A stretch of 64,000 bases of DNA from Pseudophaeobacter arcticus DSM 23566 (GCF_000473205.1 NZ_KI421507.1:2159301-2223300); one strand, 5' to 3'; positions 46,579 to 56,227 are shown, counted from the first letter of the stretch. Program-made: numbers and translations. Notes: a model not told the origin generated them from the letters alone.

Positions 46579-46915
46579 GCCCGCGCCTGACCTTGGGAGG
46601 GCGCGAATGCGCCTTCCCGGGGGGAAGGTCAGGCGCGGGCTGTGCCGCTACGCGCCACGCCCCAGGTGCAATCCTGCAAACGTGGCTCTTCGGATTGCAC
46701 TGTCGGTTGCGAAGGGCTCCGCCCGTTCTTACCCCAAACAGTGCCCCGCACTGTTTGCCGCTGCGCGGTCCGGGACGAACTCCCGGGGGGAAGGTCAGGC
46801 GCGGGCCGTGCGGCTGCGCCCCACGTCCCAAAGGCTCGACTGCAACATCTGTCTTTGCATTGCACGGTTGGGGCGCAGGGCTCCGTCCGTTCTGGTCTGC
46901 CTCGGCCAAGCCAGG
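46579..46915. repeat. Inverted and duplicated intergenic repeats
   Basis: A perfect 16-bp inverted repeat (GCCCGCGCCTGACCTT at 46579-46594; its complement at 46625-46640) encloses a smaller stem. The block beginning CCCGGGGGGAAGGTCAGGCG at 46616 and about 115 bases long is repeated imperfectly from 46783, with shared GGTCAGGCGCGGGC, TGCA-rich middle and GGGCTCCGCCCGTTCT-like end. This whole 357-base stretch between convergent genes has no convincing gene. Confidence 0.75.
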
Positions 46916-47704
46916 CTACTGATAGCTGCCGCGTGCCGGGTCGAAGCGCAGCACGGTTTCGCGGCCGCAGACCAGATCGGGCATGCCTGCGGTGCGGCTT
47001 TCGAGGATGCCGAGGCGCACGCAGCCGGTGCTGAGTGTGATCTTGCGCCCCGTCGCCATCTGGATCTCGCAATTGATCACCCCCCAGCGCTCCCACCAGC
47101 TGCAGTGCAACAGATCCAGGCTGCCTGAGCCATCCAGGTCATAACGCATCTTCAGTGGGTAGCGTTTGTCAAAACCGGGGCGCTCAAAGTCCTGCACCGA
47201 AAGCTGCGCCAGCGCGGGCAGCATCTGATCCAGCACCCGGCTCTCGACCAGCTGCAGGGCGCTGCCGGTAAAGGCAAAGGCTGCAAAACGCCCGTTCAGA
47301 TCGGTCTGGCCAACACCGGACTCGGTTGTCTCGATCAAAAAGCGGTAGCCCTGGGGCGTCTGCTGCACCTCGGGCTCTCCCCAGGTGTAGAACTCCGGAT
47401 GGGTGACGTTGACAAAGCGACCGCCCTGCAAGGACAGCACCGCATAGCTGGGCGCGCAACAATTGCCGCCGCCGCTCCAGCTGTGCAACAGATCAACCTG
47501 ACCGTCGCCGTCAAAATCGGCCTCAAGGATCTTGTTGGAGATCCCGGTCTCGGGCACCAGGGCCTGAACCGGCGCGCCATTCACATAGGCAATGATCACC
47601 TGCTCATACATCCCGCCGCGCACCTCGTAGGTGATCGGCTGGGCGATTGCCGCCCCCGCCAGGGCAGTCAAAAACACGACACATGCAAGCAGAGGGCGCA
47701 TCAT
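46916..47704 (-). CDS. Secreted protein with two EF-hand-like/VCBS-type calcium motifs
   Basis: A 262-residue exported protein: signal peptide MMRPLLACVVFLTALAGAAIA, then two matching modules, DFDGDGQVDLLHSW at 63-76 and DLDGSGSLDLLHCSW at 189-203, each followed by cysteines (NCC, INC). The DxDGxGxxD pattern binds calcium in VCBS/FG-GAP and EF-hand proteins. The family is unknown. The start at 47704 follows GGGACG; an earlier ATG at 47740 would spoil the signal peptide. Confidence 0.75.
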   Translation of the reverse strand: MMRPLLACVVFLTALAGAAIAQPITYEVRGGMYEQVIIAYVNGAPVQALVPETGISNKILEADFDGDGQVDLLHSWSGGGNCCAPSYAVLSLQGGRFVNVTHPEFYTWGEPEVQQTPQGYRFLIETTESGVGQTDLNGRFAAFAFTGSALQLVESRVLDQMLPALAQLSVQDFERPGFDKRYPLKMRYDLDGSGSLDLLHCSWWERWGVINCEIQMATGRKITLSTGCVRLGILESRTAGMPDLVCGRETVLRFDPARGSYQ

Positions 47705-47888
47705 AATATTTCGTCCCATCACGTCATCCCAACACTTCATTCCATCAGGGGGGCATTCAACCTGACACCGGTTTCAAACAGCTTAATCTGACCTCTATTG
47801 AAAGGTCACATTTGCTTTAGCCCTATTGCAAGCCCCCCCAGCGGGCTTTCTACTGTCGAGACACAGGCCCCCGCCGCGAGGAACCCAC

Positions 47889-48653
47889 ATGATCTTTGTC
47901 GCCGAAAACCAGCTGTTGCTGATCCTCATCTGTTTTGGCCTGGGCACCATTGGCACCGGTTATTTGCTGCGCAAGCCGGCGGGCCACCGGGCCTGGAAGT
48001 TTGCCGATCTGGTCTGGGTCCTGCTGGGCGGGGTTGGCGCCCTGGCGGCAGTGATCGCCGGGATCTACAAATCCGACAGCGGCCATCTGGAGCGCCAGAT
48101 TGATCTTGCCTATGCCGCCACCGCAGCCTTTGACCGCGACGCGGCCCGGTTTCGCCTGCGGTTTTGCGATCCGGCCTATGACGGCGATATTGCGGTGCTC
48201 TGCGACAAGATCGAGTTTCTTTCGGCCTCGACCGCCGGCAACGCAGAGCTGCCCCTGTTTATTGCGGTAACGCAAGAGGTGGCACCGCTGCAGGGCATCG
48301 CCTTTCTCGCCGGATCCGGCAGCAAGGCACAGGAGATGACAGCAAAGGCTGCCAGCGCCGATGCCTTTGACCCGGAGCCCTTTCTGGTTTTCTCCTCCCT
48401 GGATGAGGCAACCCAGGCATCCGTGGAAAACCTGCGCCGCCGGGTGCCCACCATTGCCGGGGACTTTGTCATTCTGGCGCGGGCCTATGAGGATCTGATC
48501 GCCCAGATCCAGCGGCTAAAACAGGAATGGGACTATTTGCAGGACAATGCCTATATCCTGGTGCTGCAACTTTTTGCGCTTTGTATGGTCGGATTTGCTG
48601 CGCCATTTCGGTTTGGAAAATCTGTGGTGGAGTTACGCCAGTCAGGCCGCTAG
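47889..48653 (+). CDS. Hypothetical inner-membrane protein
   Basis: A 254-residue protein with two N-terminal membrane segments (LLLILICFGLGTIGTGYLL and FADLVWVLLGGVGALAAVIAG), a periplasmic-sized soluble domain with three cysteines, a C-terminal coiled segment (DLIAQIQRLKQEWDYLQDN) and a last membrane helix (AYILVLQLFALCMVGFAAPF). The overall shape resembles small sensor-like membrane proteins, but no domain is recognised. Confidence 0.7.
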   Translation: MIFVAENQLLLILICFGLGTIGTGYLLRKPAGHRAWKFADLVWVLLGGVGALAAVIAGIYKSDSGHLERQIDLAYAATAAFDRDAARFRLRFCDPAYDGDIAVLCDKIEFLSASTAGNAELPLFIAVTQEVAPLQGIAFLAGSGSKAQEMTAKAASADAFDPEPFLVFSSLDEATQASVENLRRRVPTIAGDFVILARAYEDLIAQIQRLKQEWDYLQDNAYILVLQLFALCMVGFAAPFRFGKSVVELRQSGR

Positions 48654-48686
48654 GCTCCCTCTGACAGAGCAGCAAAAGAGGCCGAG

Positions 48687-49109
48687 ATGAACTCCACCCC
48701 AGCTATGACCGTGAAAGACGCCCAGGCCCTATTGGAGGGAAATTTTGCCGAATGGGTCCGGGCGCTGGATCTGACGGTGACAGAGTTTTCGGCCAAAGCC
48801 GCAGTCCTGCATATGCCGCTTGCGCCCCATCTGGCGCGGGTGGGTGGCATTGTCTCGGGTCAGGCACTGGCGGCGCTGGCGGATACCGCCATGGTTCTGG
48901 CCGCCGTGGCCCATGCCGGCGAGATGCGGATGTTTGCCACCTCCGATCTGCACACGCAGTTTCTGCGCCCTGGTGTTGGCTCTGCCATCCTGTGCCGGGC
49001 CGAGGTGGTCCGCGCAGGCAAGGCGCTGGTCTTTGCCCGCGCCGAGATGCACGAAGAGACCAGCGGCAAATTGATCTCCACCGCAACCGCGACCTTTTAC
49101 GCCCCCTGA
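48687..49109 (+). CDS. PaaI-family hotdog thioesterase
   Basis: A 140-residue hotdog-fold protein with the GGIVSGQALAALADTAMVLA helix (catalytic Asp/Glu region) and TSDLHTQFLRPGVGS, typical of PaaI/YbgC acyl-CoA thioesterases. It hydrolyses an unidentified acyl- or aryl-CoA. It lies 19 bases before the DNA glycosylase-like gene, so the two may share a transcript. Confidence 0.87.
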   Translation: MNSTPAMTVKDAQALLEGNFAEWVRALDLTVTEFSAKAAVLHMPLAPHLARVGGIVSGQALAALADTAMVLAAVAHAGEMRMFATSDLHTQFLRPGVGSAILCRAEVVRAGKALVFARAEMHEETSGKLISTATATFYAP

Positions 49110-49128
49110 TAGATCGGACCACAGCACC

Positions 49129-49788
49129 TTGCGCAGTTTTGAAGAAATCTTTGCCATTGCCGCCGACCGTCACGGCGGCGCCCAGGCCGTGGAAGCAAAG
49201 CTTCAGCGCCCGGACCCTGATGTTGTCAACCTGGCAGAGGATCGCTGGCTTTCCTTGATGACCAGATGCGTCTTTCAGGCGGGGTTCAGCTGGAAGGTGA
49301 TCGAGACAAAATGGCCCGGATTTGAGGCCGCCTTTGATCAGTTTGATGTGGCCAAAAACGCCTTTATGGATGAGGAAAAACTTGATGCCCTGCTGCGTGA
49401 CAGCCAAATCGTCCGCAATGGTGCCAAGATCCAGACGGTGCGCGACAATGCCGTCTTCCTGATGGAGCTGCGCCAGGAAGGCGGTGCGGCCAAGGTGTTT
49501 ACCGATTGGCCGACATCGGATTTTGTCGGGCTGCTGGAGATGCTGAAAAAGCGCGGCAGCCGCTTGGGCGGCAACAGCGGCCAGATGGTGATGCGCTTTG
49601 CCGGGCGGGATGGGTTTATCCTGTCCAAGGATGTCACTGGCCGGTTGATCGCCGAAGGGGTGATCGACAAGCCCGCCACCTCAAAAACGGCCCTGCGCCA
49701 GGTTCAGGCCGCTTTTAACAGCTGGCAGGAGCAATCGGGACGATCCTTGACGGAAATAAGCCGTGTTCTGGCATTGAGTTGCGGCTAG
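49129..49788 (+). CDS. DNA-3-methyladenine glycosylase I (Tag) family protein
   Basis: A 219-residue protein resembling the Tag branch of helix-hairpin-helix DNA glycosylases: MTRCVFQAGFSWKVIETKWPGFEAAFDQFDVAKNAFMDEE parallels the Tag signature ExFQAGLSW, followed by LLRDSQIVRNGAKIQTVRDNA and a YPVQ-like distal part. The N-terminal zinc ligands of classical Tag are not visible, so it is a divergent member. It starts with TTG at 49129. The role would be alkylated-base repair. Confidence 0.8.
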   Translation: MRSFEEIFAIAADRHGGAQAVEAKLQRPDPDVVNLAEDRWLSLMTRCVFQAGFSWKVIETKWPGFEAAFDQFDVAKNAFMDEEKLDALLRDSQIVRNGAKIQTVRDNAVFLMELRQEGGAAKVFTDWPTSDFVGLLEMLKKRGSRLGGNSGQMVMRFAGRDGFILSKDVTGRLIAEGVIDKPATSKTALRQVQAAFNSWQEQSGRSLTEISRVLALSCG

Positions 49789-49873
49789 GGATACAGCTAG
49801 GGATGCGAGGCACATACATGGCTATGATCAGCGCGTGCGGCCACGACCTGCACCACATCACCCGAGGCACCGC

Positions 49874-50557
49874 ATGATCCTGCGACTTGTTTTGGTCTTC
49901 TCTCTGCTCGCCGCCTGCGGTCGGCCTCTCAGCGAGGCGGAGCTGAGTTTTCTGTCTGACATTCACGGCGACAGTCTCAATACCGACCGGGTGCGTCTGG
50001 TGCGTGGCGCGCCAGTGGCCGCAGTTACATTTCGGCGCAAACCCCGCCCCCGTGTCACCTGCCGTGAACGCATTCTGCCGCCGGTCAAGGAAGAGAAGAT
50101 TGTCACCTCCTCTCCGGCAGCCGTCGCCCTGTTCAACCGGATCTTTTTTGTCAAAGACTGGTACACCGAAGACTATTTGCCCGCCTATCCGGATCGGCTC
50201 TACCTGGTGGAGGCCATGTTGCTGGCCCATGAAATGACCCATGTCTGGCAGTGGCAGAACCGCAGGGTCACCGGCTATCACCCGCTGCGGGCAGTGGCCG
50301 AACACCGCGCCAGCCCAGATCCCTATCTGTTTGCGCTTGATGGCAGCCCTGACTTCCTCAGCTACGGCTATGAACAGCAGGGCGCTATTGTCGAAGAATA
50401 CGTCTGTTGCCGGGCATTGGCGCCGCAGGCAGCCCGCAGCAAACGGCTGCATGAGATGCTCAAGGCGGTGATGCCGGTGACGGATCTGCCGCAGGCCCGG
50501 CAAAGCGATGTCTACCTGCCCTGGAAAGACGCCGACCTGGCAGGAATTTGCATCTGA
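49874..50557 (+). CDS. Lipoprotein with HExxH motif, function unknown
   Basis: A 227-residue lipoprotein: lipobox LAAC with Cys15, then a soluble domain containing LLAHEMTHVWQWQ (HEMTH at 119-123), a zincin-like metal motif, and a later EEYVCC segment that could give the third ligand. The set is often seen in small putative metallopeptidases of the envelope. It may be inactive and only structural; no protease subfamily is recognised. Confidence 0.7.
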   Translation: MILRLVLVFSLLAACGRPLSEAELSFLSDIHGDSLNTDRVRLVRGAPVAAVTFRRKPRPRVTCRERILPPVKEEKIVTSSPAAVALFNRIFFVKDWYTEDYLPAYPDRLYLVEAMLLAHEMTHVWQWQNRRVTGYHPLRAVAEHRASPDPYLFALDGSPDFLSYGYEQQGAIVEEYVCCRALAPQAARSKRLHEMLKAVMPVTDLPQARQSDVYLPWKDADLAGICI

Positions 50558-50598
50558 CAGGTCTGGCTTTGGTGCTGCTGCCTCGTCCCGAGGAGGGG

Positions 50599-51006
50599 TC
50601 AGCGCTGGATATCTTCCAGATAGGCCAGCAGCGCCGCCAGGGGGCGGGGTGTCGGCGTAAAGACCTCATCCACCGCGACGGGGATCAGATCGCCTTCGAG
50701 CAGGGCGCCAAATTCCGGCATTGTCTCAGCCCCCACGCGACCACGACCATATCCATCAATCTGCGACAGCACCGCGGCGCGCGGGAAAATACCGCGGTTG
50801 CGCGTTGCAATATGTCTCAGGTCAGGGGCGCCCACCGACAGCTCCCGCGTGGCCAGATCGGCATTTTCACCATGGCAGACAGAGCAGTTCTGATTGAACA
50901 GCGCCGCGCCCTCGGCTGGCTCTGGCATATCCACATCCGCAGGGCTGCAGTTTGACAGACCAAAGGACAGCGCGATCAGGCTTAACACCACAACTGGGGA
51001 TTTCAT
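50599..51006 (-). CDS. c-type cytochrome lipoprotein
   Basis: A 135-residue class I cytochrome c: signal region MKSPVVVLSLIALSFGLSNC with a lipobox-like LSNC (Cys20), heme motif CSVCH at 41-45, and a distal TMPEFG in which Met96 is the likely axial ligand. It carries electrons in the periplasm, anchored to a membrane. The start at 51006 has AAGGA at good spacing; an ATG two codons earlier is possible. It converges with the HExxH lipoprotein gene. Confidence 0.88.
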   Translation of the reverse strand: MKSPVVVLSLIALSFGLSNCSPADVDMPEPAEGAALFNQNCSVCHGENADLATRELSVGAPDLRHIATRNRGIFPRAAVLSQIDGYGRGRVGAETMPEFGALLEGDLIPVAVDEVFTPTPRPLAALLAYLEDIQR

Positions 51007-51266
51007 CAACATGCGTCCTTACTCTTGGGTAGCTGCACTATATTTTCACCCCGGTGGATCGACCACCAAGGCATCAGGTCAGAGCTAAAATTGTCTGCCC
51101 GAGGCTGCATTTAAGCATCAATCTGGTCCGGCGACGACAGTAAAACGCAAGGGATTTCCCAAGTTCACGGCTTTAGCTCTTGTCGTAGCAGCTGCTTCTT
51201 GCTCAAAGTCACGCAACACCCCCTGACCAGCCCCGGCGAGGGCGCATTCACCATACCGGAGACCTC

Positions 51267-51701
51267 ATGCTACACTACGCACTTATCATGTTGGCCGCAG
51301 GCCTGGGCATCCCCGTTCTTGCCGCTCTGAATGCTGCATTGGGCCAGCACATCAGCTCTCCGGCGGCGGCTGGCGTCGTGCTCTTTGCCGTGGCCTTTGT
51401 CGCGGCCTTTGCCTATTGCCTGATCAAAGGTCCCAGCGCCCTGATGCTGTTGCCGCAAACGCCCAAACATTTGTTATTGGCCGGGCTTTTGGTGGCGTTT
51501 TATGTGCTGTCGATCACTCATGTGGCACCGCATTTTGGCGTTGGCAACGCCGTTTTCTTTGTGCTGCTGGGGCAATTAGTCAGCGCTGCCGCCATCGACC
51601 ACTTTGGCCTGTTTGGCGCCCAGGTCTCGTCCCTGACGCTGATGCGCGCCGCCGGGATTTCCGTGATGGCGCTGGGGGTCTGGATCACCCAGCTGGCCTG
51701 A
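51267..51701 (+). CDS. DMT superfamily (DUF606-type) small membrane transporter
   Basis: A 144-residue protein with five hydrophobic segments (MLAAGLGIPVLAALNAALGQ, AGVVLFAVAFVAAFAYCLI, HLLLAGLLVAFYVLSI, FFVLLGQLVSAAAIDHFG, and the last at AAGISVMALGVWITQLA). The NAALGQ and GLFGAQ segments fit the DUF606/YdcZ family, whose members are half the size of EamA transporters and usually work as pairs. Confidence 0.85.
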   Translation: MLHYALIMLAAGLGIPVLAALNAALGQHISSPAAAGVVLFAVAFVAAFAYCLIKGPSALMLLPQTPKHLLLAGLLVAFYVLSITHVAPHFGVGNAVFFVLLGQLVSAAAIDHFGLFGAQVSSLTLMRAAGISVMALGVWITQLA

Positions 51702-51738
51702 GGCCCCCCGGTCCAACTGGGCCCAACCGGGTCCAGCA

Positions 51739-51774
51739 CTCGCCCTGGAGCTCGCCCAGGAGCTCACCCTGGAG
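51739..51774. repeat. 12-bp tandem repeat, three units
   Basis: Units CTCGCCCTGGAG, CTCGCCCAGGAG and CTCACCCTGGAG lie end to end between the convergent DMT and lolD genes. A second G/C-rich repeat (GGTCCAAC / GGGCCCAACC-type) precedes them. Confidence 0.8.
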
Positions 51775-51781
51775 GCGGAGC

Positions 51782-52465
51782 CTAGATATCGACCAACCTG
51801 CCCTGCTCCAGCTTTACCCGGCGGTCCATACGCATGGCCAAGTCATGGTTATGAGTGGCGACCAGCGCAGACAGACCGGTGCCAGCCACCAAATCCATCA
51901 GCGCCGCAAAGACCTGATCCGAGGTGCCGGGATCCAGGTTTCCGGTGGGTTCATCCGCCAACAACACACGGGGTTTGTTGGCCAGCGCCCGGCAAAATGC
52001 CACCCGCTGCTGTTCGCCGCCCGACAGCGCCGCAGGCCGGTGCCGGGCGCGGTCTGACAGCCCGACAAGGGCCAATAGCTCCACGGCCCGGACCTCTGCC
52101 GCCGCCTGCGCAATCCCATTGGCCAGCTGCGGCAGGACAATGTTTTCCAGCGCGGTGAATTCCGGCAGCAGGTGGTGGAACTGATAGACAAAGCCCAGTT
52201 TCTGGCGACGCAGGCTGGTGCGCATACCGTCTCCCTTGCCGCTGATGTCCAGCCCGGCCACCGTGACGCGGCCACCGTCCGGCACATCCAGCAGGCCAGC
52301 GATATGCAACAGGGTGGATTTCCCTGCGCCCGAGGGCGCCACCAGCGCCACCATCTCACCGGGGTTCAAGGTCAGATCAACGCCCCGCAGCACGTCAATC
52401 TGATTGGCAGTGCCTTGGTTATAGGACTTGGTCACCGCTTGTAGCTCTAAAACAGCATCACTCAT
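51782..52465 (-). CDS. lolD: Lipoprotein-releasing system ATP-binding protein LolD
   Basis: A 227-residue ABC ATPase: Walker [10 protein letters not shown] begins at 43, Q-loop [16 protein letters not shown], signature [16 protein letters not shown], Walker [14 protein letters not shown] and the switch region [14 protein letters not shown], typical of LolD/MacB. Its start overlaps the end of the permease gene by 8 bases. With the LolC/E permease it detaches outer-membrane lipoproteins from the inner membrane. Confidence 0.94.
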   Translation of the reverse strand: MSDAVLELQAVTKSYNQGTANQIDVLRGVDLTLNPGEMVALVAPSGAGKSTLLHIAGLLDVPDGGRVTVAGLDISGKGDGMRTSLRRQKLGFVYQFHHLLPEFTALENIVLPQLANGIAQAAAEVRAVELLALVGLSDRARHRPAALSGGEQQRVAFCRALANKPRVLLADEPTGNLDPGTSDQVFAALMDLVAGTGLSALVATHNHDLAMRMDRRVKLEQGRLVDI

Positions 52466-53744
52466 AGCGCAGCGCCTCCACCGGATTCAGCCGGGCGGCA
52501 CGCCGGGCGGGAAATATTGTCACCACAAAGGACAGCCCCAGCGACAGCCCCACGGCAGACATCACATCCGGCAGGTTCAGCTCGGCCGGCAGCGCATAGA
52601 TGCCCCGGATCGACGGATCCCAGACGCCGCCGCCCATGAGGTAGTTCACAAAAGAAAAGATCGGGTCGATATAGCTGGCAAACAGACAGCCCAGAATGAC
52701 ACCAAACAGCGTCCCCAACACGCCGGTAAAGGCGCCACAGATAAAGAACACCCGCATGATCGAGCCTTCGCTGAGCCCGATGGTCCGCAGAATTCCAATG
52801 TCGCGGCCCTTGTTTTTGACCAGCATGATCAGGCCCGAGACAATATTCATCGTCGCAATCAGCACCAGGATCGACAGGATGATGAACATCACATTGTCCT
52901 CGACCTCCAGCGCCCGCAGAAAGCCGCCCGAGGCATCCCGCCAGGTCCAGACCCCAACCGCGCCGTCAGCAGCCCGCAGCAACGGCAGCACCCGCAGGTC
53001 CACCGCTTCGGGGTCTTCGATCATCACCTCGATCTCATCCGCGACACCTTCGCGGTTGAAAAAGCTCTGCGCCTCGGCAAAGGGCATATAAAGCCGGGTG
53101 CGATCAATGTCATAGCGCCCGGCAGTGAAAATATAGACCACCTCGTAGGCCTTGACCCTTGGACTGGTGCCAAAGGGGGTTTTGACACCATTTGGCGAGA
53201 TCAGCTTGATACGATCACCAGGGCTGACCCCCAATTCACGCGCCACGCCTGAGCCAATGGCGACACCCTCTTCGAACCGATCAAGATTCCCCATGGCGCC
53301 ATCGCTTTGGGCGACGCCGGGAATGGTCAGGATACCCGGTTTGGCGATGCCAAAGACCTCAACCCCGGCGTTGCGCTGACGCGCATTGGCCATGACCTGC
53401 CCCTTGATCAGCGGCGCTGCGCGGATCACGCCGGGCACCTCGGCCACCCGCGCCGCCATGGCGTCAAAATCCTTGATGCTGCGCTCCATCTGGCCAGCCG
53501 CGTTCAGCGCGCCGTGGGAATAAAGCGTCACATGGGCGTTTGCGCCCAGGATGGTGCCCACAAATTCCGAGCGAAACCCCGAGCGTACCGCCAGGGTCGC
53601 AATCAGGGCAAAAACCGCCAGGGTAATGCCAATGAGGCTGATCCAGGTCATCACTGACACGCCGCCCTCAGCCCGGCGTGCCCGCAGGTATCGCCAGGCA
53701 ATCATCCATTCAAATCGCGCAAAAGGCGGGGGGGTGCTGGCCAT
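52458..53744 (-). CDS. lolC: Lipoprotein-releasing ABC transporter permease (LolC/LolE family)
   Basis: A 428-residue permease: N-terminal membrane helix in [26 protein letters not shown], a large periplasmic domain, three C-terminal helices and [18 protein letters not shown]. The ATG at 53744 follows AGGAG; the 63-codon upstream extension does not look coding. The single permease gene fits the LolF-like homodimeric form used by many alphaproteobacteria. Confidence 0.93.
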   Translation of the reverse strand: MASTPPPFARFEWMIAWRYLRARRAEGGVSVMTWISLIGITLAVFALIATLAVRSGFRSEFVGTILGANAHVTLYSHGALNAAGQMERSIKDFDAMAARVAEVPGVIRAAPLIKGQVMANARQRNAGVEVFGIAKPGILTIPGVAQSDGAMGNLDRFEEGVAIGSGVARELGVSPGDRIKLISPNGVKTPFGTSPRVKAYEVVYIFTAGRYDIDRTRLYMPFAEAQSFFNREGVADEIEVMIEDPEAVDLRVLPLLRAADGAVGVWTWRDASGGFLRALEVEDNVMFIILSILVLIATMNIVSGLIMLVKNKGRDIGILRTIGLSEGSIMRVFFICGAFTGVLGTLFGVILGCLFASYIDPIFSFVNYLMGGGVWDPSIRGIYALPAELNLPDVMSAVGLSLGLSFVVTIFPARRAARLNPVEALRYE

Positions 53745-54087
53745 GATGGCTCCTGCTCGCAGTTTTTCGCCAAACTGGGCTTTCCTGGGCGCAGGGTCAA
53801 GCCACAGCGCCTCGCTCAGCGCATATCCACCGGGCTTATTCACCAAATGTAGAAAAGGGCGACGCTGCCCGCCTGTAAAATCAGGTCGCTTGCGCAAAAG
53901 GCCTTGCCAGTTGCACCAATGCCCCTGCCCCAAACGCCACCGCAGGAACCGGCAGAACGCTGGGTCACACCTGGCTTAACCTAAAGTAAATCCTATCTTG
54001 CCGGGGCTGACTGCTGTTTGATGACGCGCAAAGCTACAGGCCGCCCAAGCGGCTGATCGTCATATTGCTCTGAATAAGGAACCACCA
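53745..54087. other. Divergent intergenic region lolC/OYE
   Basis: 343 bases holding the promoters of the lol operon (minus strand) and the flavin oxidoreductase (plus strand, after an AATAAGGA ribosome-binding region). No gene, repeat or clear operator was seen. Confidence 0.5.
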
Positions 54088-55197
54088 ATGGACCGCGCCG
54101 ACACCCTGTTTACCCCTGTTGATCTTGGCAAGCTGCGCCTGAAAAACCGGATCGCCATGGCCCCGATGACCCGCACCTTTTCCCCCGGCAATGTTCCCGA
54201 TGAGGCCGTGGTCTCCTACTATCAGCGCCGGGCCGAAGGCGGCGTTGGGCTGATCATCACCGAAGGCACCTTTGTCAACCACGCGGCCGCCAGCGGCTAT
54301 CCCAATGTGCCGGCCTTTTATGGCACAGAGGCGCTTGCGGGATGGAAGAAGGTTGTGGATGCCGTCCATGCCGCCGGTGGTAAGATCGCGCCACAGCTGT
54401 GGCATGTAGGCGCCATTCGCCGCCCTGGCGTCACCCCAGGAGGTGACACCCCCGGCCACAGCCCCAGCGGCATGGCCATCCCCGGCAAGGTGACCGGCCA
54501 CGCCATGACACAAGAGGACATCGACAATGTTGTGGCCGCCTTTGCCCAGGCCGCAGCCGACGCCAAAGACATCGGCTTTGATGCGATCGAACTACACGGC
54601 GCCCATGGCTATCTGATCGACCAGTTTTTCTGGGACGGCACCAACCAGCGCGAGGACGGCTACGGTGGCGATCTGGCGCAGCGCTCGCGCTTTGCGCTTG
54701 AGATCATCCGCGCGGTCCGCGCCGCCGTCGGCGAAGACTTCCCAATTATCTTCCGCTACTCCCAGTGGAAGCAGCAGGACTATTCTGCCCGGCTGTGCGA
54801 GACCCCGGAGGCGCTGGAGGCCTTCCTCATGCCGCTGGCCGAGGCCGGGGTTGATATCTTCCACTGCTCCACCCGCCGTTTTTGGGAACCTGAGTTTGAC
54901 GGCAGCGATTTGAACCTTGCTGGCTGGACCCGCAAGCTCACCGGCAAACCCGCGATCACCGTCGGCAGCGTCGGCCTGAACGCCGACTTCCTGCCCGAAG
55001 ACGGCACCGCCGATTTCAAAGCTGCCGAACCTGCCAGTCTGGACCGTTTGATGGAACGCGCCGACCGCAACGAGTTTGACCTTGTCGCCGTTGGCCGGGC
55101 CCTGATTGCCAACCCGGACTGGGCAAATCAGGTTGCCGCCGGTCAGACCGACGGGCTGGTTGCCTACGAGAAAAAGATGCTGCACCAGCTGCGCTGA
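54088..55197 (+). CDS. NADH:flavin oxidoreductase (old yellow enzyme family)
   Basis: A 369-residue FMN-dependent ene-reductase: KLRLKNRIAMAPMTRTF at the N-terminus, APQLWHVGA, FDAIELHGAHGYLIDQFFWDGTNQREDGYGG with the substrate-binding His/His-type pair, and the C-terminal VAVGRALIANPDW phosphate loop. This matches the classical OYE class. It reduces activated C=C bonds; the physiological substrate is unknown. A hairpin terminator follows. Confidence 0.92.
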   Translation: MDRADTLFTPVDLGKLRLKNRIAMAPMTRTFSPGNVPDEAVVSYYQRRAEGGVGLIITEGTFVNHAAASGYPNVPAFYGTEALAGWKKVVDAVHAAGGKIAPQLWHVGAIRRPGVTPGGDTPGHSPSGMAIPGKVTGHAMTQEDIDNVVAAFAQAAADAKDIGFDAIELHGAHGYLIDQFFWDGTNQREDGYGGDLAQRSRFALEIIRAVRAAVGEDFPIIFRYSQWKQQDYSARLCETPEALEAFLMPLAEAGVDIFHCSTRRFWEPEFDGSDLNLAGWTRKLTGKPAITVGSVGLNADFLPEDGTADFKAAEPASLDRLMERADRNEFDLVAVGRALIANPDWANQVAAGQTDGLVAYEKKMLHQLR

Positions 55198-55229
55198 GCC
55201 CCGCAGGGTCCCGACATCAACCACCTTCG

Positions 55230-55267
55230 CGCTCCCGCCCGACCTTCTCCTCGGGTGGGGGCGTTCT
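55230..55267 (+). terminator. Terminator of the flavin oxidoreductase gene
   Basis: A 13-bp G+C-rich stem (two G-T pairs) at 55230-55242 / 55251-55263 with a CTTCTC-type loop, followed by TTCTT. Confidence 0.6.
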
Positions 55268-55346
55268 TGCCTGTGCGGCCTTGATTGACTTTGCAATCGC
55301 CCCTTCGGACTGCTAGCCTTTTGACATCCAAAAACAGGCGCAAAAC

Positions 55347-56195
55347 GTGACAAAATCATCGAGCATAGCAAAACCGCTGACCAGCCCCAAACCCAAGGCC
55401 TCTGCGTCGAAAAAAACCAAGGTCCAAGCTGACAAGACTGTCACTCCGGTTGTGGCATCGCCCGACCCCATGGTGGAAAACACCCACCCGGCAGAGGTCG
55501 CAGAGCTGCTGCCCCTGGGCGAGCTGGACAGGCTGGCCATTGCGGCAGAAACCGACAAGAGCTCCAAACGGCATGACTATATGCGGTTTTATGAGCACCT
55601 CCTAACGCCCTATAAAGAAAAGTCATTTTCCATGCTGGAGCTCGGTGTTGGCCTGCCCAGCCGCCGCGCGCCTTCGCTGCGCACCTGGAAGTCCTTTTTC
55701 CCCAAGGCGCGGATTGTCGGCGTTGACATCAAAGGCATCTCAAAAAGCTTTGAAGAAGACCGCATCCATATCGAGATCGGGGATGCCGCCAAGCCAAGGT
55801 TCCTCAAGCGCGTTTTTCGCACCTATCAACCCTCGGTGATCTTGGACGATGCCTCTCACTTCTGGTCGCATCAGATCATCGGCTTTCAAACCCTGTTTCC
55901 GATGCTGCCCCCAGGCGGGGTCTATATCGTTGAGGATGTGCACACCAGTTTCCTGGCCCAGGAAGACGGCGCGCAATATGCCGATCATGAGGAGTCCTTC
56001 TGGAGCTACTTCAGCCGCCTGCAGGCAGCCCTGGTCTGCGCCCAACGCCACGGCCCGGAACTGAGCCCCCAGGAAAGCCGCCTGGTCGCCTGGATCGACA
56101 GCATTTCGATCTCGCGCAGAACCGTTGCCATCGTCAAACGCCAGAAAATGCGCCGCCGCGAGGTGGTACAGGCTGACACCGAACCAAAAACCTAA
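55347..56195 (+). CDS. Class I SAM-dependent methyltransferase-like protein
   Basis: A 282-residue protein with a low-complexity N-terminus (about 45 residues, rich in K, S, P, T) and a Rossmann-type core: SMLELGVGLPSRRAPSLRTWKSFFP, then ARIVGVDIKG, SVILDDASHFWSHQI and GGVYIVEDVHTSFL. This pattern is typical of the sugar/rhamnosyl O-methyltransferase and cephalosporin-hydroxylase-like group. GTG start at 55347. It lies directly next to the prophage remnant, so it may mark the old boundary. Confidence 0.78.
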   Translation: MTKSSSIAKPLTSPKPKASASKKTKVQADKTVTPVVASPDPMVENTHPAEVAELLPLGELDRLAIAAETDKSSKRHDYMRFYEHLLTPYKEKSFSMLELGVGLPSRRAPSLRTWKSFFPKARIVGVDIKGISKSFEEDRIHIEIGDAAKPRFLKRVFRTYQPSVILDDASHFWSHQIIGFQTLFPMLPPGGVYIVEDVHTSFLAQEDGAQYADHEESFWSYFSRLQAALVCAQRHGPELSPQESRLVAWIDSISISRRTVAIVKRQKMRRREVVQADTEPKT

Positions 56196-56227
56196 GGGGT
56201 ATTGGCCGCTCTAGGCTTGCCCCAAAG

